From Coriobacteriales bacterium (lineage in GTDB: Bacteria; Actinomycetota; Coriobacteriia; Coriobacteriales; UBA8131), in NCBI GenBank assembly GCA_031277035.1, contig JAISLY010000024.1, forward strand, positions 1-42,701: 42,701 nt of DNA, in the 5' to 3' direction. The translations under genes were made by a program, and so were the position numbers. Shown here in pieces: positions 8,156 through 17,749 of this stretch. The notes under the pieces are model-generated. The model worked only from the letters and a program-made list of their open reading frames with translations, was not told the origin of the DNA and ran no database searches. The first letter of the stretch is position 1. Each line of letters opens with the position of its first letter.

Positions 8156-10035
8156 TGACGCCCCCAGACCAAGACGCCCTGCCCCAGCCGCTTGCCTGTG
8201 GCATGGATGTTGGCTCCACGACCGTCAAGTTGGCGGTCTTGGATGCGGAGAAAAACGTGGTCTTCTCTCGCTATCAGCGCCACCATACCGACATCCGCGC
8301 TACGATTGCCGAGATACTGAACGCGGCTGCGGCTGAACTTGGCGATACACCCCTGACGGTCACCGTCACCGGCTCGGGCGGACTTTTGTTGGCCCGATGG
8401 CTCGATTTGCCCTTTGTGCAGGAGGTTATTGCCTCCAAAACCGCCATCGGCGCCTTTGCGCCTACCAGCGACGTGGCCATTGAGCTTGGCGGAGAGGACG
8501 CGAAAATCATCTATTTTGAGCGCGATGGCGCCGGCATCGAGCAGCGCATGAACGGCACCTGCGCGGGCGGCACCGGCTCTTTTATCGACCAGATGGCCAC
8601 CCTGCTCAACACCGACGCCGCGGGACTTGATGAGCTTGCCCGCGACGCAACAATCATCTATCCCATCGCCTCGCGGTGCGGCGTCTTTGCCAAAACCGAC
8701 GTACAGCCCCTGCTCAACGAGGGTGCGCGCAAGGAGGACATCGCGGCTTCGATCTTTCAAAGCGTTGTGACGCAGACCATCAGTGGCCTGGCCTGCGGAC
8801 GGCCGCTCCGTGGCAATATCGCGTTTCTCGGAGGCCCCCTGCAATATTTGCCTGAACTGGAGAAGCGCTTTGTCCTCACCCTCAACCTCACCGCAGAGCA
8901 GGTGATAAAGCCTGATAATGCCCACCTTTTTGTCGCCTGTGGCGCGGCTTTGGCAGGCGCGAAGAGTGCCCTGGAAACAGGCGCTGCTGCGCGTGTGGCT
9001 GCACATGCCAATACGCCCTCCGACCCGGATTCGACGCCAGCGATGCGCCTTTCTGTCATCCTTGCGCGGCTTCGCGCCCTTGGCGATACCCAGGGCTCTG
9101 AGGTAGTACGGCTCGACGCGCTTTTCTCCTCTCCCGCCGACTATGAGGACTTTTGTGCTCGACACGCCCAGACCGGCGTGCCGCGACGCCCGCTTGCAGA
9201 ACATCGTGGCGCCACCTTCCTTGGCATCGACGCCGGCTCGACGACCTTCAAGGCGGCGCTTGTTGCCCCTGACGGCGCACTGCTCTGGGATTTTTACGCC
9301 AACAACCGTGGCGATGTCCTCGGCACCGCCCGACACGCCATCGGCGCGCTGTACGAGGCGCTGCCCGAGACGGCGTTCATCGGCCACACAACCGTTACCG
9401 GCTATGGCGAGGGCCTGCTGCTTGAGGCTTTGCAGGCGGACTCCGGCGAGATTGAGACCATTGCGCACCTGCGCGGTGCCCGACATCTGCAGCCCGAGGT
9501 CGACTTCATTCTCGACATCGGCGGTCAGGACATGAAGTGCCTGCGCATCAAGGACGGTGTTATCGACCACATCATGCTCAACGAGGCCTGTTCCTCGGGT
9601 TGCGGCTCCTTTATCGAGAGCTTTGCCGCCTCGCTTGGCCTCAGTGTGGAGGAGTTCGCGCGCGCCGCAACCGCAGCCACTCGTCCGGTCGATCTGGGCA
9701 GCCGCTGTACGGTTTTTATGAACTCACGCGTTAAGCAGGCGCAGAAGGAGGGCGCGACCGTCGGCGACATCTCGGCAGGGCTCTCCTACTCCGTCATCAA
9801 AAACGCCCTGTTCAAGGTGATAAAGATACGCGACCCGCGCGACGTTGGCACGCACGTTGTCGTCCAGGGCGGCACCTTCTTAAACGATGCGGTGCTCCGC
9901 GCCTTTGAGGTGCTGCTTGGCCGCGACGCCGTCCGCCCCGACATCGCAGGCCTGATGGGAGCTTTCGGAGCGGCCCTGCTGGCGCGAGATCGCTACCAGG
10001 CGGCAGAACCTGATAGAGAGACGGTGGCATCATGA
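8155..10035 (+). CDS. 2-hydroxyacyl-CoA dehydratase activase-type ATPase (BadF/BadG/BcrA/BcrD family, two domains)
   Basis: 626 residues from the ATG at 8155. Two tandem ASKHA-fold ATPase domains are visible: the first begins [16 protein letters not shown] (about residue 16), the second [17 protein letters not shown] (about 357). Each has the activase cysteine motif, [11 protein letters not shown] in the first and [11 protein letters not shown] in the second, and a later cysteine in SRCGVF / SRCTVF. In known members, two cysteines per subunit hold a [4Fe-4S] cluster at the dimer interface, and ATP hydrolysis drives electron transfer to a dehydratase. The tandem form is normally the N-terminal half of a protein of about 1,400 residues; here the other half is a separate gene starting in an ATGA overlap. 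The specific partner enzyme is not in the window. Confidence 0.88.
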   Translation: MTPPDQDALPQPLACGMDVGSTTVKLAVLDAEKNVVFSRYQRHHTDIRATIAEILNAAAAELGDTPLTVTVTGSGGLLLARWLDLPFVQEVIASKTAIGAFAPTSDVAIELGGEDAKIIYFERDGAGIEQRMNGTCAGGTGSFIDQMATLLNTDAAGLDELARDATIIYPIASRCGVFAKTDVQPLLNEGARKEDIAASIFQSVVTQTISGLACGRPLRGNIAFLGGPLQYLPELEKRFVLTLNLTAEQVIKPDNAHLFVACGAALAGAKSALETGAAARVAAHANTPSDPDSTPAMRLSVILARLRALGDTQGSEVVRLDALFSSPADYEDFCARHAQTGVPRRPLAEHRGATFLGIDAGSTTFKAALVAPDGALLWDFYANNRGDVLGTARHAIGALYEALPETAFIGHTTVTGYGEGLLLEALQADSGEIETIAHLRGARHLQPEVDFILDIGGQDMKCLRIKDGVIDHIMLNEACSSGCGSFIESFAASLGLSVEEFARAATAATRPVDLGSRCTVFMNSRVKQAQKEGATVGDISAGLSYSVIKNALFKVIKIRDPRDVGTHVVVQGGTFLNDAVLRAFEVLLGRDAVRPDIAGLMGAFGAALLARDRYQAAEPDRETVAS

Positions 10036-12791
10036 CAGAACAGCTGACTGGCCGAGAGGCAGGCGGGGACGACAGGGGCGGAGACAGAGGGACGGTTCCT
10101 GCGTCTTCAGAGCAGAGGCGGTCAGTACGTCGAGAGGCGTTGGGAACGAAAGACACAGGAACCGTCCCTCTGTCCCCGCCCCCGAAGTCCCGCCTGCTGG
10201 GGCCCGCAGAGCTTGCCGGCCTCACCGTCACCCACACAAGCGCGCGTTGTGGCAAGTGCTCCAATAACTGCCTGCTGACCATCAATGGCTTTGGCATCGA
10301 TCCGAACACCGGCAAAACGCGGCGCTTTGTCACCGGCAATCGCTGCGAGAAGGGCGCGGGCATAGCGACGAGCGCTGCTGAGACGCCTAATCTCTTTGCC
10401 TGGAAGCGCGAGCGCCTTTTTGCGGGCCCGGCCAAAAACCCCTATATCCCCCTTGACCCTGCCGAGGCCACACGCCCGACGGTCGGCATCCCACGGGTGC
10501 TCAATATGTATGAGAACTACCCCTTCTGGTTCACCCTGCTCAAGCATCTCGGCTTTGCGACCGTACTCAGCACCGAAACGAGCAAGGCGACCTATGAGGC
10601 CGGCATCGAATCGATGCCTTCCGAGAGCGTGTGTTACCCCGCTAAGCTCTCTCACGGGCACATCATGGACCTGTTGGAGACACAGGAGGGTCGGCCCGAC
10701 ATCGACTTCATGTTCTACCCCTGCATTCGCTACGAGCGACAGGAGGACGAGGGCGCGCCGAACCACTTTAACTGCCCCATCGTCGTCAGCTACCCCGAGG
10801 TGCTCAAGCTCAACATCGAGGAAATCAATCCGGCAACGGCACGGCTGCCCTTCCTCAATCCCTTTCTCCCCTATGACCACCCTCAGCGCCTTGCGGTCCG
10901 CATTCATGAGGTTTTTGCCGACCTCTGGGCCGAGCACGACGGTCTCAGGGGGACCGCTCCAACGCTTCTGGAGATACAGGAGGCCCTGGCTCTGGCTCTT
11001 GAGGAGGATGACGCGTTTAAGGCTGACGTGCGGCAGGCGGGCGAGGCGGCGCTGGCCTGGATGGAGGCGACCGGGACGCGCGGTGTCGTGCTCGCCGGGC
11101 GACCCTATCATCTCGACCCGGAGATTAACCACGCCATTCCCGAGATGCTTGCCGGCTTTGGGCTGGCAGTGCTTACCGAGGACAGCGTCTCGCACATCGT
11201 CAAGCCCGAGCGCCCTTTGCGCGTCGTCGATCAGTGGATGTACCACTCGCGTCTTTACGCCGCCGCCAAACTCTGCACCCTGCGCCGCGATCTGGACCTC
11301 ATCCAGCTCAACAGCTTTGGCTGCGGCCTCGATGCCATCACCACCGACCAGGCTCAGGAAATCCTTGAGGCGGCGGGTCGCATATACACCGTGCTGAAAA
11401 TCGACGAGGTCAACAATCTCGGCGCGGCCCGCATCCGTATCCGCTCATTGCTGGCCGCGCTTGACGACCAGCAGAATCTGAGTCGCGACACAAATCCTCA
11501 GAACATCTCCACCGCCATCGACAAGCCGCGCTACACAAAGGAGATGAAGGAGCAGCGCTACACCATTCTCAGTCCACAGATGGCGCCTATCCACTTTGAG
11601 CTGCTCGTCAGGGTCTTTGAGCGGGCGGGCTACAACCTTGAGCTTCTGCCTTCGGTCGATCCCGGCGCTGTGGAGGCGGGCCTGCGTTTTGCCAACAACG
11701 ACATCTGCTACCCCTCCATTCTGGTCACCGGGCAGATTATGGAGGCGGTGATGAGCGGTCGCTACGACCTTGACCGTACGGCGGTTATCATCACACAGAC
11801 CGGCGGCGGCTGTCGCGCCACCAACTACATCGCGCTGATACGCAAGGCGCTGCGTGATGCCGGCCATGCGCAGGTGCCGGTCATCGCGCTTTCCTTTCAC
11901 AATATCGGCGGCGAGGACAACCCGGGGTTTGGCGTCTCACCCGATATGTTGCGCCGTGCCATCTACTCCTTTTTCTATGGCGACCTGCTGATGACCTGCC
12001 TGTACCGCACTCGGCCCTACGAAGCGCTGCCGGGCAGCGCCGAGACGCTGTACCGCCGGTGGATGGACGCCTGCGGTGCGCAGCTGACCGGCCGTATCAC
12101 ACACCGCCTGTACGCGCGCACGGTGCGCCAGATTGTGCGGGAGTTTGACGAGCTGCCCCTTATCAACGACCGAAGCAAGCCGCGCATCGGCGTCGTGGGA
12201 GAAATCCTGGTGAAGTTTCATCCGACTGCCAACAACGGCATCGTCGACATCATCGAGGCGGAAGACTGCGAAGCGGTTGTGCCCGGGCTCACCGAGTTCT
12301 TCCTTTTTGGCCTCTCCAACAGCATCTGGCAGAACAGGGAGCTCGCAAAGCCCGCCAAAAACGCATACGCCTCAAAGCTGGTTATCGCACTGTTCGACCG
12401 CATGCGTCGCCCGATTGTTCAGGCGATGGAGAAAAGCTCGCGCTTCTCGCCGCCGGCAAGCATTTACGAGCTCGCCAATATGGCGCAGCAGGTGCTGAGC
12501 CTGTGCAACTCAATGGGAGAAGGCTGGCTCCTGACCGCTGAGATGCTCGAACTGATTGACGGCGGCACGCCTGACATCGTCTGCACACAGCCCTTCGCCT
12601 GCCTGCCCAACCATGTGACGGGCAAGGGCGTTATCAAGGAGTTGCGCCGCCTGCATCCCGAAAGCAACATCGTCCCCGTCGACTACGACCCCGGCGCAAG
12701 CGAAGTCAACCAGCTCAACCGCATCAAGCTGATGATCTCGGTGGCCAAGGACAATTTTAAGCGCAGACGCGCAGAACGCAGGCACGCATAG
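10032..12791 (+). CDS. Activase-associated protein (DUF2229 / CoA-dehydratase-related), separate C-terminal half
   Basis: 919 residues; start ATG at 10032 in a 4-bp ATGA overlap with the preceding gene. Residues about 15-52 are encoded by an inserted palindromic repeat and read RGTVPASS...TGTVPLSPP. The family proper begins near residue 65 with [18 protein letters not shown] (probable metal-binding cysteines), then the DUF2229 core [18 protein letters not shown]...SVCYPAK and FYPCIRY. The C-terminal half carries ANNDICYPS, a second conserved block [19 protein letters not shown] and a final [14 protein letters not shown]. Cysteines resemble those of dehydratase/benzoyl-CoA reductase-like iron-sulfur subunits. 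It probably forms a complex with the upstream ATPase. The last codons (RRRAERRHA) are part of a 30-bp tandem repeat that runs past the stop. Confidence 0.88.
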   Translation: MTEQLTGREAGGDDRGGDRGTVPASSEQRRSVRREALGTKDTGTVPLSPPPKSRLLGPAELAGLTVTHTSARCGKCSNNCLLTINGFGIDPNTGKTRRFVTGNRCEKGAGIATSAAETPNLFAWKRERLFAGPAKNPYIPLDPAEATRPTVGIPRVLNMYENYPFWFTLLKHLGFATVLSTETSKATYEAGIESMPSESVCYPAKLSHGHIMDLLETQEGRPDIDFMFYPCIRYERQEDEGAPNHFNCPIVVSYPEVLKLNIEEINPATARLPFLNPFLPYDHPQRLAVRIHEVFADLWAEHDGLRGTAPTLLEIQEALALALEEDDAFKADVRQAGEAALAWMEATGTRGVVLAGRPYHLDPEINHAIPEMLAGFGLAVLTEDSVSHIVKPERPLRVVDQWMYHSRLYAAAKLCTLRRDLDLIQLNSFGCGLDAITTDQAQEILEAAGRIYTVLKIDEVNNLGAARIRIRSLLAALDDQQNLSRDTNPQNISTAIDKPRYTKEMKEQRYTILSPQMAPIHFELLVRVFERAGYNLELLPSVDPGAVEAGLRFANNDICYPSILVTGQIMEAVMSGRYDLDRTAVIITQTGGGCRATNYIALIRKALRDAGHAQVPVIALSFHNIGGEDNPGFGVSPDMLRRAIYSFFYGDLLMTCLYRTRPYEALPGSAETLYRRWMDACGAQLTGRITHRLYARTVRQIVREFDELPLINDRSKPRIGVVGEILVKFHPTANNGIVDIIEAEDCEAVVPGLTEFFLFGLSNSIWQNRELAKPAKNAYASKLVIALFDRMRRPIVQAMEKSSRFSPPASIYELANMAQQVLSLCNSMGEGWLLTAEMLELIDGGTPDIVCTQPFACLPNHVTGKGVIKELRRLHPESNIVPVDYDPGASEVNQLNRIKLMISVAKDNFKRRRAERRHA
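10075..10182. repeat. REP/MITE-type palindromic element inside a coding sequence
   Basis: Two 33-bp inverted arms, 10075-10107 and 10150-10182, matching except for two positions, around a 42-bp centre. The arm core is AGGGACGGTTCCTG. Short palindromes with this type of core recur in many bacterial genomes and have been linked to REP-associated Y1 transposases (from memory of the family). Here the element is read in frame in the DUF2229 gene, encoding GTVP motifs on both arms. Confidence 0.8.
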
Positions 12792-12851
12792 CACAGACGT
12801 GCAGAGCGCAGACGTGCATAGCGCAGACGTGCAGAGCGCAGACGCAGCAGG
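12762..12851 (+). repeat. 30-bp tandem repeats across the stop codon of the DUF2229 gene
   Basis: Units 12762-12791, 12792-12821 and an incomplete third from 12822. Each is made of two 15-bp halves around the core GCAGACGTGCA. In frame, unit 1 encodes RRRAERRHA plus stop, unit 2 HRRAERRRA plus stop, and unit 3 begins RRRAERRR. The first unit is the real C-terminus of the upstream protein. Confidence 0.88.
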
Positions 12852-12923
12852 GCAGAGGAGGCCGAACCGAGGGGGCCGGACCGCGGGACGCAGCAAGATC
12901 GTGGGGGCGCTCCCTCTGTCTTG

Positions 12924-13328
12924 CTAAAGGGCAAGGCGGTTGAGCATGCGCACCGCCGTCCTGAGAGCCTCGATGAGGGCCTGGCCTGAGTGCTCCGGGG
13001 TAGAACGGTTCATGGACGGTGCGGGCAGGGATGCTGCGCGGTGCAACGGCGCCTGCTCGCCAACGCTGCTGAGCTGTATCTGCATGATTGCCTTTTCGCG
13101 GTCAGCCCAGGTCGTTGCGCCGGCAAAGCGCCAACCCGGCCAGGCTTCCACCAGAAGGTCGATGGCGAGATGCTCCGCCAGATGCGGCAGCGTGCTTCCC
13201 ACCATCACCTCGCCAAAGCGTCGCAGCCCCCGGTCCTGACAGGCGTGTTCGGCGAGGGTCGGGCGCATTGCGACCAGTGTCTTTGCAAGGCTGTGCGATA
13301 CCCGTAGCTCAGGCGGGCACACCGCCAC
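12924..13328 (-). CDS. Small protein of unknown function
   Basis: 134 residues if started at the GTG at 13328; the frame remains open upstream past 13388, so the true start is unclear and no good ribosome binding site marks it. The middle reads GSTLPHLAEHLAIDLLVEA followed by FAGATTW, which loosely recalls the N-terminal HxxEHxALEL segment of cyanophycin synthetases, but the Mur-ligase and ATP-grasp parts of those enzymes are absent. I do not recognise a family. It lies 80 bp downstream of the RlpA-like gene on the same strand and converges with the DUF2229 gene. A spurious frame is possible in this GC-rich DNA. Confidence 0.45.
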   Translation of the reverse strand: MAVCPPELRVSHSLAKTLVAMRPTLAEHACQDRGLRRFGEVMVGSTLPHLAEHLAIDLLVEAWPGWRFAGATTWADREKAIMQIQLSSVGEQAPLHRAASLPAPSMNRSTPEHSGQALIEALRTAVRMLNRLAL

Positions 13329-13408
13329 GAGGGCTCGGGCCGATGTTGCGGTCAGGGAGTGTGAAAGGATACGAAGCGTAATCGGTGCGCAGCTGTAGTC
13401 GCGCGGAT

Positions 13409-14062
13409 TCAGCCTATGACGCGGTACTGAACCGTGTACCAGCCGGAATTGTTGCCCAGTGCCGCAGTGACCCCCATCTGGAAGTCAAAGCTGTCTGGCC
13501 GGCCGTCATAAGGGCCCCGGTCGTTGACCGTTGCGATACAGCTCAGGCCCGTACGGGGGCAGTACAGCTCAATCTGTGTACCCAGCGGCAGGTTCTTATG
13601 CGCGACGCCCATGCTGGTCTCGGTGGTAATCGCACCGCTTGCTGTTCCCTTGCCGAGGAATCCGTCACCGGAAGTCGCGTAATTTGTGGCGATGGTGGTT
13701 ATCCAGCCGCCAACGGCCTGCTCCTCAGAAGGCGCAAGAACCGCCTCGGCCGGAGGGTCGGGCAAAACGACGGGCGGCACGATGACTTCGCGCTCAATGG
13801 GGGCACTCAGCGCCTCTACTGAGGCGGGCTCGCTGTTCGATTCCAAAGATTCGAGGTCAAGGCGCTGCTCAACAGGAACCGTGACGACCGGAGTCGCACT
13901 CTGGAGGCGACCAACGCCAAGGACGCGCGAGGTCGCGCTGAAGTCTCCATAGGCAAGAGGGGTCGAGGCGAAGGCAAACAGAGCCGCAGCCGCAAGGGCA
14001 AGCAGTGCCTTGCGGGCCCTGCAGGCCGCACTTCCCTCTCTTCGACTCTGACGAAGCCTCAC
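13409..14062 (-). CDS. Secreted RlpA-like double-psi beta-barrel protein
   Basis: 217 residues from the GTG at 14062, chosen because GAGAGGG lies just upstream and a signal peptide follows (RKALLALAAAALFAFASTPLAYG). Residues about 30-130 form a Pro/Glu/Val-rich linker. The C-terminal domain (about 130-217) has the RlpA/double-psi beta-barrel pattern: ASGAITTETSMGVAHKNLPLGTQIEL, then CIATVNDRGPYDGRPDSFD, including the NDRGP motif with the conserved Asp. Proteins with this domain act on or bind peptidoglycan; here it would work outside the membrane. There is no SPOR domain. Whether it has lytic transglycosylase activity is open. Confidence 0.85.
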   Translation of the reverse strand: MRLRQSRREGSAACRARKALLALAAAALFAFASTPLAYGDFSATSRVLGVGRLQSATPVVTVPVEQRLDLESLESNSEPASVEALSAPIEREVIVPPVVLPDPPAEAVLAPSEEQAVGGWITTIATNYATSGDGFLGKGTASGAITTETSMGVAHKNLPLGTQIELYCPRTGLSCIATVNDRGPYDGRPDSFDFQMGVTAALGNNSGWYTVQYRVIG

Positions 14063-14355
14063 GCTTCCCTCTCCCCAATCCTCATCCGCCAAACACCAAA
14101 CCCAAACCCGAACCGCATACGTACAACACAGGGCAAAGGCACAGGCCTTGCTCAAACCAGTCAGCGAGTGTGTTTAGGGGTACGTTTATACTGCTTGGCA
14201 GTCCACTGAGAAGAAGTTTTGCTCCCCGCGCGTCGGATGCGTCGTACGCCGGGCCTGTTACATGCGCGCTCCTTCAGCAGACGAAACTATGTCTTTGACA
14301 AAAACGACCGTCAAAACGGCTTCGCAGCATTCTACACCAACCGAGGCGCCCCAGT

Positions 14356-14787
14356 CTAGCCCCATGTGTGAAATCGGGAGGCGTCCGGCGGCACAATAAT
14401 CCAGAACAGGAGGTAAAGCGGCACAACGACATACCAGGCGATGACACCAAGGACGATGGCGAATATCCGGATTGTGGCGGGGTCGACGGAGAAGTATTCC
14501 GCCATACCGCCGCAGATACCAGCGATTTTCTTGTTGCTTGTTGAGCGATACAGTTTGCGATTCGTTGGAAGAGTGAGCACGTCGCGGCGGGCGGCAATGA
14601 CCAGCAGGATGCCGATAGCGATTACGACCAGCGGGCCGAGGATGCCGATTATGGTGCCGACGACGCGCCAGATGGCGCCGAGCATCTCCCCAAAAAATCG
14701 CAGGGCAAGCTGATAGAGGCCGATGATGACGAGAAGCGCCCCCACGATAATCGCAATACTGTTCTTGTTGAAAAACTGGTTTGTCAC
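14356..14787 (-). CDS. PspC-domain membrane protein
   Basis: 143 residues. Two membrane segments at the N-terminus (IAIIVGALLVIIGLYQLAL and IGILGPLVVIAIGILLVIA) are followed by a PspC domain: NRKLYRSTSNKKIAGICGGMAEYFSVDPATIRI and a further hydrophobic stretch. PspC domains occur in envelope-stress proteins. It starts 3 bp after the stop of the larger PspC protein upstream, so the two are almost certainly cotranscribed and may form one complex. Confidence 0.88.
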   Translation of the reverse strand: MTNQFFNKNSIAIIVGALLVIIGLYQLALRFFGEMLGAIWRVVGTIIGILGPLVVIAIGILLVIAARRDVLTLPTNRKLYRSTSNKKIAGICGGMAEYFSVDPATIRIFAIVLGVIAWYVVVPLYLLFWIIVPPDASRFHTWG

Positions 14788-14790
14788 CGA

Positions 14791-15951
14791 TTACCGCCAA
14801 TGCCAGAATCGAAGGCCGAAGTCCGGCTCCTGTCGCCAGACAAAATCCGGCGAGGGCGGGACTTCGATGGTGATGGAGCGCTGGCCAAAGAGGTCCACGT
14901 GAATCGGGCCGGCAATCTGTCCAAAACACCACGCGCCAAAAATAAGCGTTGCCGAGAAGACCAGCGAACCCAGCAGGCTGAAGATGCTTTTTTGCAGCGC
15001 CGATCCCAGAATCGCCAGCCCCAGGATAACCAGGAGCACCGGCCAGAGGTGCAGTATCATGCGCGGGAAGGTGCTTGTGGGGATAATGCCGAGCAGCCAG
15101 ACCTGCAACACGATGCCGGCGGTCACAAGCAAAATGCCGTGCCCCGCGCGCTCAATCTTCCATCCCCGGCGGCCAGGCGTGAACAGCACGATAATGCCGG
15201 CAATGATGAGGATGAGCGGCCAGAGGCGCCAGAGGGAGATGTCGACGAGCGTGCCCAACAGGGCTATGACGCCAAGAGCTACGAGAAGCAGACCGAAGAT
15301 GACAGCGCCGCGAATCGTGCGGCGTCTGTTGGCGTCTTTTGTTGGGGCGGGGGCATTGGGGTCAAGGGCGGGGTCGACCGCGTCAAAGGCCTCGGAGTTG
15401 CTGGCTGTGTAGCCCGAGCCGGGGCTTGCTGTGTAGCCCGAGCCGGGGCTTGCCGTGTAGCCCGAGCCGGGGCTGGCAGCACATCCCCCCGTGCCCTGTG
15501 CGGCGGCAGGTGGGGGTGGCGAGGGTGGAGGTGGGGGCGCAAAGGCGGGGTCGGGGTCAGGGACGGTTGTGGGGTCGGGGGTTGGGGAGCTGGCTGCGGA
15601 GGCGGAGGTGGTGGGGCTTGATGGGGTCGGGGGGTTTGGCGGGGGCGAGGGGTTTGGCGGGGTCGAGGTCGAGGGCGGTGGCGGGGTGACGAAGGGGGTT
15701 CTCCCGCCTTCTCCCGCCGGTTTGACATCGATATAGCTCACGTATCCCTTGGGGCGCCGCGGCATGATGAACCAGGCAATGAGATAGGCGATAACCGGGG
15801 CGCCGACGCCCAAAACAATGAGCACGACTGCGATGATGCGTACTATGGTGGGGTCAATGTCAAAGTACTCAGCGATGCCGGCGCAGACACCGCCGATCAT
15901 CGCATCATCGCTTCGAAAGAGACGTTTGTTCGAATCCATAGTGCGCACCAT
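14791..15951 (-). CDS. PspC-domain multi-spanning membrane protein with repeat linker
   Basis: 386 residues from the ATG at 15951; the ATG at 15939 (MDSNKRLF) is an equally good start, as neither has a clear ribosome binding site. The N-terminal PspC domain (about 5-70) reads KRLFRSDDAMIGGVCAGIAEYFDIDP. A Pro/Ser/Thr-rich linker follows (about 75-205) that includes three exact-length copies of SPGSGYTA coded by 24-bp repeats. The C-terminal part has five to six hydrophobic helices (for example AVIFGLLLVALGVIALLG, LWPLILIIAGIIVLF) and ends in a short tail. The topology suggests a membrane sensor or scaffold of an envelope-stress system, by analogy with PspC families. Confidence 0.85.
   Translation of the reverse strand: MVRTMDSNKRLFRSDDAMIGGVCAGIAEYFDIDPTIVRIIAVVLIVLGVGAPVIAYLIAWFIMPRRPKGYVSYIDVKPAGEGGRTPFVTPPPPSTSTPPNPSPPPNPPTPSSPTTSASAASSPTPDPTTVPDPDPAFAPPPPPSPPPPAAAQGTGGCAASPGSGYTASPGSGYTASPGSGYTASNSEAFDAVDPALDPNAPAPTKDANRRRTIRGAVIFGLLLVALGVIALLGTLVDISLWRLWPLILIIAGIIVLFTPGRRGWKIERAGHGILLVTAGIVLQVWLLGIIPTSTFPRMILHLWPVLLVILGLAILGSALQKSIFSLLGSLVFSATLIFGAWCFGQIAGPIHVDLFGQRSITIEVPPSPDFVWRQEPDFGLRFWHWR
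15404..15475 (-). repeat. Three 24-bp in-frame tandem repeats
   Basis: Units 15404-15427, 15428-15451 and 15452-15475, nearly identical, encoding three copies of SPGSGYTA in the linker of the PspC protein. Confidence 0.9.
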
Positions 15952-16017
15952 CGTGGCAGATGCTGCGACGCAGGGGTATCACCTGTTGTCAAGTTGTAAG
16001 GATTGCCGACGATTTTG

Positions 16018-17727
16018 TTACAAACGGCGACTGTCTGCGCGCGAGGCCCTGGCGCCTGAAGGCGAGGGTGGGTCGGCTGTGTCGGGAGCCCTGTGCGCAA
16101 GCCCCGAATCGGTGGTGGTGGGTGCGGTGGGTGCGGGTGCGGTGGCGGGTGCGGTGGGTGTGGTGGGTGTGGTGGTGGTGGGTGCGGTGCCAACGCCCGC
16201 AGAGCCAACGCCTGCGCCTGCGCCCGCCGCCGCATTCGCGCCCGCGGAGCCAACGCCCGCGCCCGCACCCGTACCCGCTCCTGCGCCCGCGCCTGCATTC
16301 GCGCCCGCGCCCGCGCCTGCACCCGTACCCGCTCCCGCGCCCGCTCCTGCGCCCGCCCCTGCATTCGCGCCCGCCGCACCCGCAGTGGCAGCGGCGCTGC
16401 CCGCGTTCTCCACATCACCAGACGCCAGGGGCGCCTTGCGGGTCACCCGCAACAGAGAGACACGGTTGCGGCGCATCTTTTGCACCTTGAAGGTAAAGCC
16501 GTCGATGTCGTAGCTGTCGCCAATCTGCGGTACGCCGTCGATGGTGTCCATGAGCCAGCCGGCAATCGTCTCGTAGTCTTCGCCTTCCTCTACGGGCAGA
16601 CCCAGGTCGGCGGCATCGTCGGCGGACAGGCGCCCGTCAACGAACCACTCGTTATCGGAAAGCCGGGTCTGATATTTGCTCTCCGGATCATATTCGTCGG
16701 AGATGTCGCCCACGATCTCCTCCACAATGTCCTCTACCGTGATGAGGCCTGCCGTGCCGCCGTATTCGTCCACAACGATGGCCACCTGCTGATGCGCGGT
16801 CTGCAGCTCGCTGAGAAGCGGCAGGATGTCCTTGGTTTCGGGCACAAACAGCGGCTCGCGCATGTAGGTGGTCACCGGCTCGTCGTCGCGGTCGGAGAGG
16901 AGGGGTACGAGCAGGTCCTTGATCATCGCAACGCCCACAATGCGGTCAAGCGTCTCGTGAAAGACCGGCACGCGGGAAAAGCCAGTGCCGCGCATCCGCT
17001 CGACGGCCTGTCGAACGGTGGCATCGTCCTCGATGGAGATCATGTCGACGCGCGGCGTCATCACCTCGCGTGCGACGGTGTCTCCCAGGTCGAAAATCTC
17101 ATAAATCATGCGCTTCTCTTCATCAAGCAGGCTGTCCTGCTCGGTGACGAGGTATTTGATTTCGTCTTCGCTGACCGCCTGACGCTCTTCGGCTCCCCTG
17201 ATGCCGAGCAGCCGTGCCACTGCGTTGGTGGAGGCGGACAGCAGGGTGACCACGGGGCTCGCAAGTTTTTCGAAGACGGAGATGGGGCCCGCGACGCTCA
17301 TTGCGGTGCGTTCCGCGTTGGCCAGTGCCATGCGCTTTGGCACCAGTTCGCCGACAATCAGGGTCAGGTAGGAGATGACGAGCGTGATGAGGATGACCGC
17401 AAGCGGAGCGGAGATGGCAGACAGCCAGCCGATGCCAAAGCCCTTGAGCCACGTGACAATGGGTGCAGAAAAGCTCGTAGCCGCAACCGCCGAAGCGCCG
17501 AAGCCGACCAGGGTGATGGCTACCTGCACGGTTGCAAGCAAGCGATCGGCATTGGTTGCCAGACGCATAGCATGCTCGGCTTTGCGGGCCTGCGTACGGG
17601 ACCCTTCCTCAATATAGCGCTGCAGGGCGGAGCGTCGCGCACTGATAAGCGCCATCTCGGACATTGAGAAATAACCATTTATCAAAATCAGGAGGAGGGC
17701 CAGTGCAATATTTATGAAAATTTCCAT
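16018..17727 (-). CDS. CNNM/CorC-type membrane protein (DUF21, CBS pair, CorC_HlyC) with repetitive tail
   Basis: 569 residues. The N-terminal DUF21 membrane domain starts MEIFINIALALLLILINGYFS and includes LILITLVISYLTLIVGELVPKR (written in part). Next come a CBS pair (VMTPRVDMIS ... FSRVPVFHETLDRIVGVAMIKDLL ... AIVVDEYGGTAGLITVEDIVEE, about 210-340) and a CorC_HlyC domain (WFVDGRLSADDAADLGLPV ... RVSLLRVTR, about 350-430). Family members are implicated in Mg2+ or other cation efflux. Beyond residue 435 lies a tail of about 130 residues dominated by GAGA/GTGAGA and TTPTTPTAPA repeats (DNA 16100-16400), absent from typical members of about 430 residues and presumably cytoplasmic. The frame ends in ASRADSRRL. 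Confidence 0.9.
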   Translation of the reverse strand: MEIFINIALALLLILINGYFSMSEMALISARRSALQRYIEEGSRTQARKAEHAMRLATNADRLLATVQVAITLVGFGASAVAATSFSAPIVTWLKGFGIGWLSAISAPLAVILITLVISYLTLIVGELVPKRMALANAERTAMSVAGPISVFEKLASPVVTLLSASTNAVARLLGIRGAEERQAVSEDEIKYLVTEQDSLLDEEKRMIYEIFDLGDTVAREVMTPRVDMISIEDDATVRQAVERMRGTGFSRVPVFHETLDRIVGVAMIKDLLVPLLSDRDDEPVTTYMREPLFVPETKDILPLLSELQTAHQQVAIVVDEYGGTAGLITVEDIVEEIVGDISDEYDPESKYQTRLSDNEWFVDGRLSADDAADLGLPVEEGEDYETIAGWLMDTIDGVPQIGDSYDIDGFTFKVQKMRRNRVSLLRVTRKAPLASGDVENAGSAAATAGAAGANAGAGAGAGAGAGTGAGAGAGANAGAGAGAGTGAGAGVGSAGANAAAGAGAGVGSAGVGTAPTTTTPTTPTAPATAPAPTAPTTTDSGLAHRAPDTADPPSPSGARASRADSRRL

Positions 17728-17749
17728 GCTGTATCAAGTATAGCAAATG

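Noticed and set aside
8014-9570. Long open frame on the minus strand across the activase gene
   Set aside because: Antisense shadow of a well-supported GC-rich gene; its translation shows no domain.
10122-11246. Minus-strand frame opposite the DUF2229 gene
   Set aside because: No start signal or domain; shadow of the coding strand.
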